Assembly: GCA_004020365.1 (NCBI GenBank)
Contig: SAQR01000017.1
Span: 1-64,000, forward strand
Direction of reading: 5' to 3'
Origin: Mesorhizobium sp.
GTDB lineage: Bacteria > Pseudomonadota > Alphaproteobacteria > Rhizobiales > Rhizobiaceae
DNA length: 64,000 nucleotides
The position numbers and the translations under genes are program-made. Within the stretch, counting starts at the first letter, position 1; each line of letters opens with the position of its first letter. Of the stretch, positions 20,483 to 29,058 are shown one piece after another. The notes under the pieces are model-generated. The model had not been told where the DNA came from, ran no database searches, and saw only the letters and a program-made list of their open reading frames with translations.

Positions 20483-22267
20483 TCACCCGGCCATCGGTTT
20501 TGAGTCGACCTGGCGCGCGTTTTGGCTCTGGTCGGCGACCGGGGCGGCTGGGGCATCGATCCGACTCAGAATGTGATCGGAGATGCCGCGCGCGATCTCC
20601 CGCTCGCCCATGATGATCAGATCGGCGCCGAACTTCTTCAGGTAATCCACTTCGGCATCGGAATGCGCACGGGCGATGATCTCAAGCCTTGGATTGATGG
20701 CATGGGCTTGCTCGATGAGATTGCCGCTCTCGAACGGATTGGGAATGGCGCTGATCAACCACCGTGCTGAGGCAACGTTGGCCGCATCAAGTAGGCCCGG
20801 CTGGGCGGCATTTCCCACAATGACATCAACGCCGCGGGCGCGCAGCTGTTCTATTATCACTTGTCGTTCCTCGATCACCAGGTAAGGCAGCCTTGCCTTT
20901 TGCAACGTCTCCGCGACCAGGCTGCCGACCCGTCCATGGCCGACAAGCACCGCGTGGTCTGTCAGGCTGGTAGCGGCGAGTTCGGGGGTTTCGGCTCTGC
21001 CTTCTTGCGTGGCAATGGTTCGCTCTCGTGCTTTCAGCCACGGCGTCAGCCGATCCAACGCCGCAAACAGCAGCGGGTTGACCAGGATCGAAAGGATGGC
21101 TCCGGCAAGCACCAGGTCACGTCCCGCCTCTGGAAGAAGCGCGAGGTCGACACCCAGTCCCGCCAGGATGAACGAGAACTCGCCGATTTGTGCCAGGCTC
21201 AGGCCGAGTGTCAGCGCCACGTAGGACGGATAGCCGAACATCAATGCGATCGCCGATGCGGCCGTGGCATTGCCGATGACGATGATCAAAAATGTCATGC
21301 CGACGAGCAGCGGCTGCTCGACCAGGATCATCGGGTTGAACAACATGCCTACGGAGACGAAGAAAAGCACAGCGAATGCGTCGCGCAGCGGCAGCGTTTC
21401 CTGAGCAGCCCTTTGGCTCAATTGGGATTCGGCAAGGATCATTCCAGCGAAAAACGCGCCAAGAGCAAACGAGACGCCGAACAGCTCGGCTGCCCCGAAA
21501 GCGACGCCAAGGGCGATCGCCAGCACGGCCAAACGGAAAAGCTCTCGCGAGCCGGTGTGAGCAACGTAGTGAAGGATCGGCGGAATGACACGTCGCCCAA
21601 CGACAACCATGATCGCGAAGAAGGCCGCCAATTTGCCCAGCGTAAGCCCGAGCGCGCTCCAGATGGTCTGCGGCTCAAACAATGTGAACAGGTCATTACC
21701 GTTAAGGTTTGCGCCGTTAAGGTTTGCCCCGTTGACATTGCCACCGAGCACGCCGGCGAAGGCCGGCAACAGCACGAGCGTGAGGATCATGGCGAGGTCC
21801 TCTACGACCAGCCAGCCGACTGCGATGCGTCCGCCGTCGGTTTCGAGCTGCCGCATTTCCTGCAGCGCCCGTAGAACCACGACTGTACTTGCAACCGACA
21901 GGGCCAGCCCAAACACCACTCCGGCTCCGATCGGCCAGCCGATCGCCTGCGTCACGAGGAGCCCGAGCATGGTTACCAGAGCCATTTGACCGACAGCGCC
22001 GGGAATCGCGATCTTTCTTACCGACAGCAGATCGTTCAGCGAAAAATGCAGTCCTATGCCAAACATCAGCAGGATCACGCCGAGCTCGGCGAGTTGGCGC
22101 GCCAGCGCCTGGTCGGCAACGAAGCCGGGCGTGAACGGGCCAATCAAGACACCGGCCACGAGGTAGCCGACCAGTGGCGACAGGCGAAGCCGGTTCGCCA
22201 ACGTGCCGAGGATGAAGGCGAGTCCGAGGCCGGCGACAAGGGTTGCGATAAGCGGCGCCTGAGGCAT
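20483..22267 (-). CDS. Kef-type cation:proton antiporter (CPA2, YbaL-like)
   Basis: This 594-residue protein has an N-terminal CPA2 exchanger of about 12 helices (LSPLVGYLVAGVLIGPFTPG, LLMFGIGLHFSLNDLL, AVLFFVSVGMLFNP, IGEFSFILAGLG). A cytoplasmic TrkA-N Rossmann domain follows (HAVLVGHGRVGSLVAETL, DVIVGNAAQP). It should exchange K+ or Na+ for protons, gated by nucleotide binding. Length and order match YbaL/KefB-like proteins. A short duplicated NGANL segment lies in a loop near residue 180. No KefG/KefF ancillary gene is present. The ATG at 22267 begins the conserved first helix; the longer start is less likely. Confidence 0.9.
   Translation of the reverse strand: MPQAPLIATLVAGLGLAFILGTLANRLRLSPLVGYLVAGVLIGPFTPGFVADQALARQLAELGVILLMFGIGLHFSLNDLLSVRKIAIPGAVGQMALVTMLGLLVTQAIGWPIGAGVVFGLALSVASTVVVLRALQEMRQLETDGGRIAVGWLVVEDLAMILTLVLLPAFAGVLGGNVNGANLNGANLNGNDLFTLFEPQTIWSALGLTLGKLAAFFAIMVVVGRRVIPPILHYVAHTGSRELFRLAVLAIALGVAFGAAELFGVSFALGAFFAGMILAESQLSQRAAQETLPLRDAFAVLFFVSVGMLFNPMILVEQPLLVGMTFLIIVIGNATAASAIALMFGYPSYVALTLGLSLAQIGEFSFILAGLGVDLALLPEAGRDLVLAGAILSILVNPLLFAALDRLTPWLKARERTIATQEGRAETPELAATSLTDHAVLVGHGRVGSLVAETLQKARLPYLVIEERQVIIEQLRARGVDVIVGNAAQPGLLDAANVASARWLISAIPNPFESGNLIEQAHAINPRLEIIARAHSDAEVDYLKKFGADLIIMGEREIARGISDHILSRIDAPAAPVADQSQNARQVDSKPMAG
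21702..21738. repeat. Duplicated 15-base unit in the antiporter gene
   Basis: GTTAAGGTTTGCGCC and GTTAAGGTTTGCCCC stand in tandem and encode repeated Asn-Gly-Ala-Asn-Leu in a hydrophilic loop of the antiporter. The repeat keeps the frame and looks like a small slippage duplication. Confidence 0.6.
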
Positions 22268-22574
22268 CTTCCCAATCCGGTTTCCGGCCACGCCTGGCGC
22301 TCCGGTCAAGCGGTGCACGAGCCTAGAGATAATGGACTAAGACGCGGCGGTCTCAACATCTTTCACGCAGCAGATCTCGCCAATGGCGAACTGGAGGTCT
22401 GGAAGCTCGATTCCGGCCGATGGATACACTTCGGGCAGTTGCCCGCCGTGCCGGCGGCGAGAGCGTAGCAGCCGTCAAGTTGAAACCGAGCACCGTGAAG
22501 AGCGGGCCAGAAAGGCGATCTGTATCGCCACTTGCTGCAGACGGTTGACGCGCATCGTACACGCGACTCGCGCC

Positions 22575-22650
22575 AGGCGCCCTGGCAGCCAGGCCGCACG
22601 GTGGCTGAATTTCGCGACAGCGAGGGCAACCGAATGGTGATAGGCAGCCA
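22575..22650 (+). pseudogene. Remnant of a VOC gene 3' end
   Basis: These 76 bases match the 3' end of the VOC gene at 15688-16053 with about five differences. They encode the same APWQPGRTVAEFRDSEGNRM segment. No upstream part of the fold precedes it, and the stop codon is lost. It is therefore a truncated copy, probably left by an old duplication followed by deletion. It lies in a 520-base stretch that otherwise holds no supported gene. Confidence 0.8.
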
Positions 22651-22784
22651 GCAGGATACCGGCGAACGGCACAGAACTTGGAGGCGTCACGTCGAGCCTT
22701 TGGTGCCGTTCACCTGATGTGCGCCATGGCTGCGGAATCCTCAAACCTGTCGCGCAGTATTTCCGCCGCGTGGCTTTCCCAGTA

Positions 22785-23270
22785 CTACTCTGCCTCATCC
22801 CCGGAAGCGGCATTGAGGAGGCCGTATCTCTCATCGCCGATCGAGGCGAGCAGATCAAGCTGGGTCTCGAGATAGTTGATGTGGCCCTCCTCGTCTTTGA
22901 GCAGATCCTCGAACAGGTGCATGGTCACGTAGTCACCCAGTTCCTGGCAGATCTCGCGTGACTTCTTGTAAGAGGTGCGCGCGTCGTCTTCGCCGGCGAG
23001 GTCCGATTCCAGCACTTCCTTCACATTCTGCCCGATGCGAAGCGGCGCCACCGCCTGCAGGTTCGGGTGCCCTTCGAGGAAGATGGTCCGTTCGATAATC
23101 CGGTCCGCATGGTGCATTTCCTCGATAGATTCCTCGCGCTCCTTCTTCGCCAGTTTGAAATAGCCCCAGTCCTCCAACAGGCGATAATGCAACCAAAATT
23201 GATTGACAGCACCGAGTTCCAGAAACAGCGCTTCGTTAAGACGTTCAATGACCCTATCTTCGCCTTTCAT
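22785..23270 (-). CDS. bfr: Bacterioferritin
   Basis: This 161-residue protein is a full-length bacterioferritin. The haem-binding methionine is Met52 in EEMHHADR. Ferroxidase ligands are visible in the first helix ([20 protein letters not shown]), in [10 protein letters not shown], in the third helix ([18 protein letters not shown]) and in [13 protein letters not shown]. It oxidises Fe(II) and stores iron in a 24-subunit cage, limiting Fenton chemistry. The ATG at 23270 has a GGGAG site and the usual length; the longer reading adds 43 unrelated residues. No bfd ferredoxin gene is adjacent, and no iron-responsive operator was identified. Confidence 0.95.
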   Translation of the reverse strand: MKGEDRVIERLNEALFLELGAVNQFWLHYRLLEDWGYFKLAKKEREESIEEMHHADRIIERTIFLEGHPNLQAVAPLRIGQNVKEVLESDLAGEDDARTSYKKSREICQELGDYVTMHLFEDLLKDEEGHINYLETQLDLLASIGDERYGLLNAASGDEAE

Positions 23271-23798
23271 GGGTTCTGCTCCCGTTTTGGGCGCGCGCCC
23301 CGCACGCATCATGTGGAACGATGCGCCCTTGTTCGCCTCCGAGCGCAGGATAGCACGCGGCGACCTAACCGTCATTTCATCGGGGGCCGGAGATTGCAAA
23401 GATCCTTCCCGCCGCCCTCCGTTCTCGGTGAGCGATTGCTAATCTGCCACGGTCGGGCGCTTGGAAGCTTCTGCAACCTGATCGGACTTTGCGGTCAATC
23501 GCCTCTGGGCACATCAGCAAGCAAGAACGCGCAAGCCGTCGACAATGAGCGGGGCCAGCCGCAGGCGGGCACCCTGAATTTTGACGCGCAATTGAACGGC
23601 TGGAACGGGGCGGGGGAGCGGCCATTACCGAGCCGTCTCAAAACGCTGTCGCGAAAACTTGTCTCGCGCCGTGCTATACTGACCACGCCAACCTGCACTG
23701 CGCAGCAGTTGGGGAAATGCCTCACCGCTGCGCACACAGAATGTTGACCTGCGGGAGTCGCCAGTCCGGATCAGAAATAAAACGACAGGGAGGATGAC
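23271..23798. other. Intergenic stretch without a supported gene
   Basis: About 530 bases between the bacterioferritin start and the frameshifted SnoaL-like gene. Open frames here are short and motif-free. CTATACT near 23676 resembles a -10 element, but no suitably spaced -35 is visible. Confidence 0.45.
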
Positions 23799-24235
23799 AT
23801 GTCCCTCGACGCCAATGACTTCGATCAAGCAGTTGAAAATACCACCTGGCTCTGGATGAGTTCATGAAAGGGAACCCCGCGCCAGCGAAGGAGCTCTTTT
23901 CCCAACGAGACGATGTAACACTGGGAAATCCCTTCGGCCCTTTCGTGCATGGATCGAAGCAGGTCGTTGAGACGATGGAGCAAGCGGCATCGAATTACAG
24001 GGACGGCGACGCTACTGGCTTCGAGACCGTAGCGAAGTGTGTGACGTCTGAACTGGCATACCTCGTCGAAGTAGAGCGGCTCAGGTCCAAGGTTGGCGGT
24101 CGGAGCGACGTCACCCCTTTGGCGTTACGCGTGACGAGTGTCTTTCGCCCAGAAGATGGTCTCTGGAAGATTGTGCATCGTCATGCCGATCCGATAACGG
24201 CGGCTCAGCCGGCCGATTCGGTACTCCGCCGATAG
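23799..24235 (+). pseudogene. SnoaL/NTF2-like protein gene, frameshifted
   Basis: The gene starts at an ATG behind GGGAGGA and reads MSLDANDFDQAVEN, then runs into a stop at 23865. Restoring one A in the run at 23836-23839 gives VEKYHLALDEFMKGNPAPAK and continues into the long frame to 24235. That frame carries the SnoaL-like pattern (RDDVTLGNPFGPFVHG, LALRVTSVFRPEDGLWKIVH). The repaired product would have about 145 residues. A shorter protein could start at the internal ATG 23864, but it would lack the first helix. Either a one-base deletion inactivated the gene or the base call is wrong. Function in the family is diverse and unknown here. Confidence 0.8.
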
Positions 24236-24508
24236 ACGCGGTTGCGGTTTGGACCCTTCGGTCACCGATGCCGGGGCGAAGAGCGCAGAGTGAAACGGCC
24301 AGCGCGCCCTGTTGCGACAATCCTCCGCCGGAGCGGCTGCGCGCCTGACATAGTGTCGCGGCGACGTGACATGATCCAGAATAAAGTTTCACTAAACAAA
24401 CAAGTAGATCGAGCCATGTCTTGATTCTATCTGGCAGGATGGCATCTCGGCATCGCCGCCCCGGCGCGTGCCGATCGGTGTGCAACTCGATCTCGCCCTT
24501 GAGCATGA

Positions 24509-25214
24509 TCAGGAAGCGAACATGATCTGCCAGAAGGCAACGACCGCAAGCGCTAGCCCGGCAACGCCTTCGATGGTTCGGGAAATGGTTTCGAGTGGCT
24601 TGCCGGCGAAGAAATCCATCAGGCGTTCCCGAAACAGGATCGACAACACCGCGACGCAGGACAGCGTCAGCGCCACGCCGACCATCATGGTGATTGCGAA
24701 GAGCAAGCCGGCGCCGGGAATGCCTCTAGAGATCGCGAAGGTCATCACGAACAGCGTCAGCGGGCACGGGATCAGACCTGCCATGACGCCGACCGCCTCG
24801 CCCTCATGCTTGTGGTGATGGCCGCGGCTCAAAGCGCGCCAGAGCATCCAGACACCGATTAGGCCGAGCAGCCCACGACTGATATCCTCCAGAAGCGGAG
24901 CGCGGCCGACGCTGCCCAATGGAAACCAGCGGCAGCGAGAGAACCGCAATCAGAACGGCAGTCATCACATGGGTGAAGGACAGCGTAATCGATACGAAAA
25001 GGCCGCGCGGAAGCTTTGCATCCGAACCCGCAAGGTATGTCGCTAGCACAGCTTTGCTGTGGCCGGGCGTCAGCGCATGCGCCGCGCCGAAGACGATGCC
25101 CATCGGCAGGAAGCCGATGAACGCCAGCCAGTCGCCTCCCACCGAGAGCAGTCTGATCTGCTCGCCGACCGCCAGATAGATCGTTCGTTGGAACTCGACA
25201 AGAATTTGGAACAT
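24509..25214 (-). pseudogene. NicO-family Ni/Co efflux permease, frameshifted
   Basis: Two overlapping frames together give one NicO/RcnA-like transporter of about 235 residues. The first part has HALTPGHSKAVLATYLAGSD and FTHVMTAVLIAVLSLPL. The second has GRAPLLEDISRGLLGLIGVW, the His-rich loop RGHHHKHEG and three further helices. The frame changes near 24914-24916. Removing one G from the run on the coding strand restores ...PLVSIGSVGRAP.... The gene lies 39 bases after dmeF and reads the same way, so it is the third gene of the metal-efflux operon. If the extra base is real, this exporter is inactive. Confidence 0.8.
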
Positions 25215-25253
25215 CAGCTGAGGGTAACAGAAACGAGCCGCTCCGAGCGACCG

Positions 25254-26282
25254 TTAGTGGCTGTCGTGTTCGCCGTGAGCATGTTCATGGGGATGATCCG
25301 CATCCGCGTTCGCCAATCTGATATTCGCCGCCGCAAGCGCCGGCATGTGCTCGAACAGCTGGTTCTCCAGCGCTGCGGTGATCTTCTTCGCTTCGCAGAC
25401 CGGCAGGCTTTCTTCGACGGCGATGGCAATGTCGGCGTGCAGCCGGTGACCGATCCACCGCGCCTTGGCCTCGACAATGCGCACTGCCGGCACATGCGCG
25501 GCCGCATGGTGGATGTCGCCGATGACATCAGGATCTATACCATCGAGCATGCGGGTCAGCACCGAGCGCGCCGACTGCCAGACGATGCCGAAGATCGCAA
25601 GCGTGATGAGCAGGCCGACGATCGGGTCGGCCAGCGCAAAACCGAGCCAGACGCCGAACGCTCCAAGAACCACGGCAAGGCTGGTCAGGCCGTCGGTGCG
25701 GGCGTGGTAGCCGTCGGCGATGAGTGCGGCGCTGTTGATTTCGCGGCCGACGCGGATGCGGAACACCGCGACGGCCTCATTGCCGAGAAAGCCGACAATG
25801 CCCGCTGCCGCCAGCCAGCCCAGATGCGTCACCACGCGTGGATTGATCAAACGGTCGATGGCCTGGTAACCGGCGACAATGGCGCTGAACAGGATGATCC
25901 CGACGATGATGATCCCGGCCAGGTCCTCGACCCGGCCCAGGCCGTAGGTGAAGGTCGGCGACGGCTTGCGCCGGGCCAGCAGGAAGGCGATCCACAGCGG
26001 AATGGCGGTGGTGGCGTCACCGATGTTGTGGACCGTGTCGGCCAGCAGCGCCACGCTGCCCGACAGCGCGACCACGACCATCTGCATCGCCGCGGTGATT
26101 GCCAGGATGACGAACGACCATTTGATCGCCCATATGCCGCGGTCGGTCGTCGCAATCGTCGCATCGATGACCCCGTGGCTATGCGACCCGCTCGCATGAT
26201 CGTGATGGCCATGACCATGCGCGGTGTGATCGCGCGGCCCGAACCCGAACCAGCCGAGGATGCGCGTGCCGAGCACAGGCAT
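25254..26282 (-). CDS. dmeF: Cation diffusion facilitator DmeF (Co/Ni efflux)
   Basis: This 342-residue CDF transporter has a His-rich N-terminus (HGHGHHDHASGSHSHG near residues 22-37), about six helices and a His-rich tail (HPHEHAHGEHDSH). The metal sites HxxxD are visible in LADTVHNIGDA and ADGYHARTDGL. It exports divalent cations from the cytoplasm in exchange for protons. The neighbouring RcnR-type repressor, 8 bases upstream, matches the dmeRF unit known from Rhizobium for Co and Ni resistance. The ATG at 26282 is chosen; an upstream start would overlap the repressor gene. Substrate range is inferred from the family. Confidence 0.9.
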   Translation of the reverse strand: MPVLGTRILGWFGFGPRDHTAHGHGHHDHASGSHSHGVIDATIATTDRGIWAIKWSFVILAITAAMQMVVVALSGSVALLADTVHNIGDATTAIPLWIAFLLARRKPSPTFTYGLGRVEDLAGIIIVGIILFSAIVAGYQAIDRLINPRVVTHLGWLAAAGIVGFLGNEAVAVFRIRVGREINSAALIADGYHARTDGLTSLAVVLGAFGVWLGFALADPIVGLLITLAIFGIVWQSARSVLTRMLDGIDPDVIGDIHHAAAHVPAVRIVEAKARWIGHRLHADIAIAVEESLPVCEAKKITAALENQLFEHMPALAAANIRLANADADHPHEHAHGEHDSH

Positions 26283-26290
26283 TTGACGGC

Positions 26291-26554
26291 TCACAAATAT
26301 TTCGCCAGTTGCTTGAGTTCCGCCAGCGAGTTGCCGCCGGCTTCCGCGGTGTCCGTCAGGCAATGCTCGATATGATCGTGGATCAGTTCGCGCTTTGCGC
26401 TGCTGATGGCGCTCTCCACGGCGTGGAGTTGCTGCGCCAGATCAACGCAAGGCCGATGCGCCTCGAACATCGACAGCACCGCCGCAAGATGGCCTTGCGC
26501 GCGCTTCAGACGCTTCACGATAGCCGGATGCGAACGATGGATGCCTTCGGACAT
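26291..26554 (-). CDS. dmeR: RcnR/CsoR-family metal-responsive repressor DmeR
   Basis: This 87-residue all-helical repressor matches the FrmR/RcnR group. IVKRLKRAQGHLAAVLSMFE is followed by the metal cysteine in HRPCVDLAQQL and by the His pair in ELIHDHIEHCL. N-terminal histidines (SEGIHRSH) complete a Ni/Co-type ligand set like that of RcnR rather than the CsoR copper set. It should release DNA when Co or Ni is bound and so induce dmeF and the downstream nicO gene. A perfect palindrome sits just upstream of its start and is the likely operator. Confidence 0.9.
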   Translation of the reverse strand: MSEGIHRSHPAIVKRLKRAQGHLAAVLSMFEAHRPCVDLAQQLHAVESAISSAKRELIHDHIEHCLTDTAEAGGNSLAELKQLAKYL

Positions 26555-26566
26555 GCCTGCTTTTGT

Positions 26567-26583
26567 ATCCTCCCCGGGAGGAT
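26567..26583. promoter_or_regulatory. Probable DmeR operator palindrome
   Basis: ATCCTCCC-C-GGGAGGAT is a perfect 8-base inverted repeat with a one-base centre, 12 bases upstream of the dmeR start codon. RcnR-type repressors recognise G/C-tract palindromes of this kind, so it is the likely binding site for autorepression of dmeR-dmeF-nicO. Confidence 0.65.
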
Positions 26584-26842
26584 CCAGTCAAATCTTCTTT
26601 TGAGCTCACCTTGTCGGCGAGTCCGTCACATCCGAAGAAAGACGGCCAGCCACTTCCTGCGGGTAACCCGTCGACGGCGGCGGCCCGTATTATTTCGTTA
26701 CCGTGTTGCGCTGGAACCTTCCCCGCGCACCAGCGTTCGGGGCGCTGTATTCGCGATGCCCGATATTTAGGCAAACATGGTAGGCGACGGGCGAATACGG
26801 GTGGGGAGGCAAAAAGCATGGGTTGGGGAGGAGCATGTTGTC

Positions 26843-27058
26843 ATGTCGAACCGTGAAATTGGAACGTCCCACACATTGGGGCTACGCATCGCTGATCTCA
26901 AAGCCAGGATGCGGAGCGCCCGGATTACCGAGCACGAGATTAAAATTTTTCAGAAGGTCGCCGCTGTCATGGGAGGAGGTGAAGGCTCCCTGCGGATCGA
27001 TGCCGACGACCTGATTGCCGCATCTTTCGTTGTCGAGGACGAGCCCAGGGCAAACTGA
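26843..27058 (+). CDS. Hypothetical 71-residue protein
   Basis: This short protein starts MSNREIGTSHTLGLRIADLK and ends with an acidic VVEDEPRAN tail. It has one predicted helix rich in Arg and Lys (LKARMRSARITEHEIKIFQK) followed by a compact beta/alpha part (GSLRIDADDLIAASFVVED). There is a weak AGGAG site about ten bases upstream. No domain is recognised. Coding potential is supported by ordinary amino-acid composition and a plausible start, but it remains tentative. Confidence 0.45.
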   Translation: MSNREIGTSHTLGLRIADLKARMRSARITEHEIKIFQKVAAVMGGGEGSLRIDADDLIAASFVVEDEPRAN

Positions 27059-27131
27059 CGATCAGCTAGGCACCACGTCGGAGGCCAGCGAAGCGGCGTG
27101 CGAGGCTCGCGATGTTGGCGCCCTACGGCGC

Positions 27132-27169
27132 CCCCTCTGTCCTGCCGGATGGCCGGCAGGACAGAGGGG
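27132..27169. repeat. Perfect 17-base inverted repeat, RIME-like
   Basis: CCCCTCTGTCCTGCCGG at 27132-27148 is the exact reverse complement of 27153-27169, with the four-base loop ATGG. The flank GCGCTGTCCCGCC also follows the element near 34721. This shows that both belong to one repeat family. A transcript would form a very stable hairpin, but no T-tract follows, so a simple terminator role is unlikely. Confidence 0.8.
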
Positions 27170-27353
27170 CGCGCTGTCCCGCCAACTTTGCCATGATGTC
27201 CGGAGGCGACCTGTCGCAACGGAGGGCCGCAGCTCACACGTCCGGATACCCGTATCGAGAAATCCAGATATCCACCCCGGCTGCTTTCTGTTAGCAAATA
27301 TTCACCTCAGGTGGCGGGAAAGACCTGACTTGCCGGAACGATCACGCAAAACC

Positions 27354-28124
27354 ATGGCGCCACGGCCGAACACCGGCCGGCCACGCCCCTCGCCCAACCC
27401 AGGCGTCAGTCCCCCCGGCGTCAGCCTTTGCCGTGCGCTGTCAAAGCTTGGCCTGTGCTCGCGCAAGCAGGCGGAAATTCTGGTCGCCGAAGGGCGCGTC
27501 CGGGTCGCCGGCAAAATCGTGCGCAACGGCTCGCTGCGCGTCGACCCCGGCCGCGACCGCATCGAGGTCGACGGCAGCCGCGTCGTCGCCGAGCGCAAGG
27601 TCTATCTGATGATCAACAAGCCGCGCGGCCTAGTCACCACCCGCGACGACCCGCAGGACCGCGGCACCGTCTACGACTGCCTGGCAGAACTCGACCTGCC
27701 CTTCGTGTCGCCGGTCGGCCGCCTCGACAAGGCCAGCGAAGGCCTGCTCCTGATGACCAACGACACCCGTTTCGCCCAGCGCCTGCTCGACCCCGCCTCG
27801 CACGTCGCCAAAGTTTATCATGTGCAGATCGGCGCCCTGCCCGATCCGGCCATGGTGGCGCGGTTGCGCGCCGGCGCCACGGTCGATGGCGAAGATTTGA
27901 CGGCGCGGTCGATCGACATCCTGCGCAATGGCACCAGCACCGCCTGGCTGGAAATCATCCTCGACGAGGGCCGCAACCGCCACATCCGCCGGCTGCTCGC
28001 GGCGCATGGCGTGGACGTGCTTCGCCTGGTGCGGGTAGCGATCGGCCGCTTGCAGCTCGGCGACCTCGCCAAGGGCAAGGCCCGCCACCTCACGAAGGAA
28101 GAGCTGGCGCTGTTTCAAGGCTGA
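27354..28124 (+). CDS. RluB/RsuA-family 23S/16S rRNA pseudouridine synthase
   Basis: This 256-residue enzyme has an N-terminal S4 RNA-binding domain (VSLCRALSKLGLCSRKQAEI, LVAEGRVRVAGKIVRNG). The RsuA/RluB catalytic domain follows. The catalytic aspartate is in VGRLDKASEGLLLMTND, after KPRGLVTTRDDPQDRGTVYD, and LDEGRNRHIRRLLAAHGVDV completes the fold. It isomerises a specific uridine in rRNA. The ATG at 27354 starts a short basic Pro-rich leader of the kind often seen in rhizobial members. The downstream gene is convergent, with 16 bases between the stops. Confidence 0.9.
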   Translation: MAPRPNTGRPRPSPNPGVSPPGVSLCRALSKLGLCSRKQAEILVAEGRVRVAGKIVRNGSLRVDPGRDRIEVDGSRVVAERKVYLMINKPRGLVTTRDDPQDRGTVYDCLAELDLPFVSPVGRLDKASEGLLLMTNDTRFAQRLLDPASHVAKVYHVQIGALPDPAMVARLRAGATVDGEDLTARSIDILRNGTSTAWLEIILDEGRNRHIRRLLAAHGVDVLRLVRVAIGRLQLGDLAKGKARHLTKEELALFQG

Positions 28125-28140
28125 GCGAAGGCGCGTCGCC

Positions 28141-28881
28141 CTACTTCGCGTCGTGGAAGATGATGCCCACCGTATGGCGCAGGCCGGAGCGAAGCCGGCT
28201 GACGCCGTGCCTGAGATTGACGCGGTAGCTGCCTTTGCTGCCCTGCACCGGACGATTGTGGACCGCGAAGGCGACGGCATCGCCCTGGCGCAGCGGCACC
28301 ACCTCGGCGCGGCTCTGCATGCGCGGGCGCTGTTCGGTCAGCACGAACTCGCCGCCGATGAAATCCTTGTCCGGTTCGGACAGCAGGATTGCCACCTGCA
28401 GCGGGAACGCAAGATCGCCGTAGAGATCCTGATGCAGGCAGTTGAAGTCGCCGGGACCATATTGCAGCAGGAGCGGCGTCGGCCGCGTCTGCCCCTGCTC
28501 GTGGCATTTCTGAAGGAACGCGGCGTGTTCGTCCGGGTAGCGCTGCGCGATGCCCAGGCGTTCGTTCCAGTCGTTGGCGACGGCGGCAAGGCGCGGATAG
28601 AGCGCGGTGCGCAAGCCGCCGATCAGTTCTGGCAAGGGATAGCGGAAGTAGCGGTACTCGCCCTTGCCGAAGCCGTGCCGCGCCATGTGGACATGGCTGC
28701 GGAAATGGCTTTCGTCGGCATAGAGCCCGGCGATCTCCCGGCATTCTTGCGGTGTCAGCAGCTTTTCCATCACCGCGCAGCCATAGAAGCTCATCTCCTC
28801 GGCCAATGCCTGCCAGTCATATCCGGCGACGCGCGCTTCCGCCGATCGGACCGCTGCTGCTGGAACCGTGTGAATGGTCAT
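28141..28881 (-). CDS. 2-oxoglutarate and Fe(II)-dependent oxygenase (PKHD-type)
   Basis: This 246-residue protein has a double-stranded beta-helix core. The iron ligands His and Asp lie in LHQDLYGD, the distal His in FAVHNRPVQG and the 2-oxoglutarate arginine in YRVNLRHGVS. N-terminal features include MEKLLTPQECREIAGLY, typical of prolyl-4-hydroxylase-like dioxygenases. It should hydroxylate an unidentified protein or small molecule using O2 and 2-oxoglutarate. The ATG at 28881 begins the conserved part; the longer frame adds a basic leader. It stands alone, divergent from the NfeD-slipin operon across 177 bases. Confidence 0.88.
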   Translation of the reverse strand: MTIHTVPAAAVRSAEARVAGYDWQALAEEMSFYGCAVMEKLLTPQECREIAGLYADESHFRSHVHMARHGFGKGEYRYFRYPLPELIGGLRTALYPRLAAVANDWNERLGIAQRYPDEHAAFLQKCHEQGQTRPTPLLLQYGPGDFNCLHQDLYGDLAFPLQVAILLSEPDKDFIGGEFVLTEQRPRMQSRAEVVPLRQGDAVAFAVHNRPVQGSKGSYRVNLRHGVSRLRSGLRHTVGIIFHDAK

Positions 28882-29058
28882 GGCTCTGCCTCCTCTGGCT
28901 TCATCGGCTCTGCAATCAGATGGGTGAAGCAGCGCACGCAAACCACCCGTTTCCTGCCAACCGGGTTAGGCCCCGTTGCCCTGGATCAGCTTCACCGCCG
29001 CGACGCAGCATGGATTTCGGCAAAATCGGGCCCATATCCCTGATAGGGAGCTTTGAGC

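Noticed and set aside
20861-21874. Plus-strand frame of 337 codons
   Set aside because: It is antisense to the Kef-type antiporter and made of charged low-complexity sequence.
25059-26375. Plus-strand frame of 438 codons
   Set aside because: It is antisense to dmeF and nicO. Its Asp/Arg/Gln-rich composition mirrors membrane-protein codons on the other strand.
27132-27169. Intrinsic terminator
   Set aside because: The hairpin is strong but has no following T-tract, and it shares sequence with repeats elsewhere, so it is listed as a repeat.
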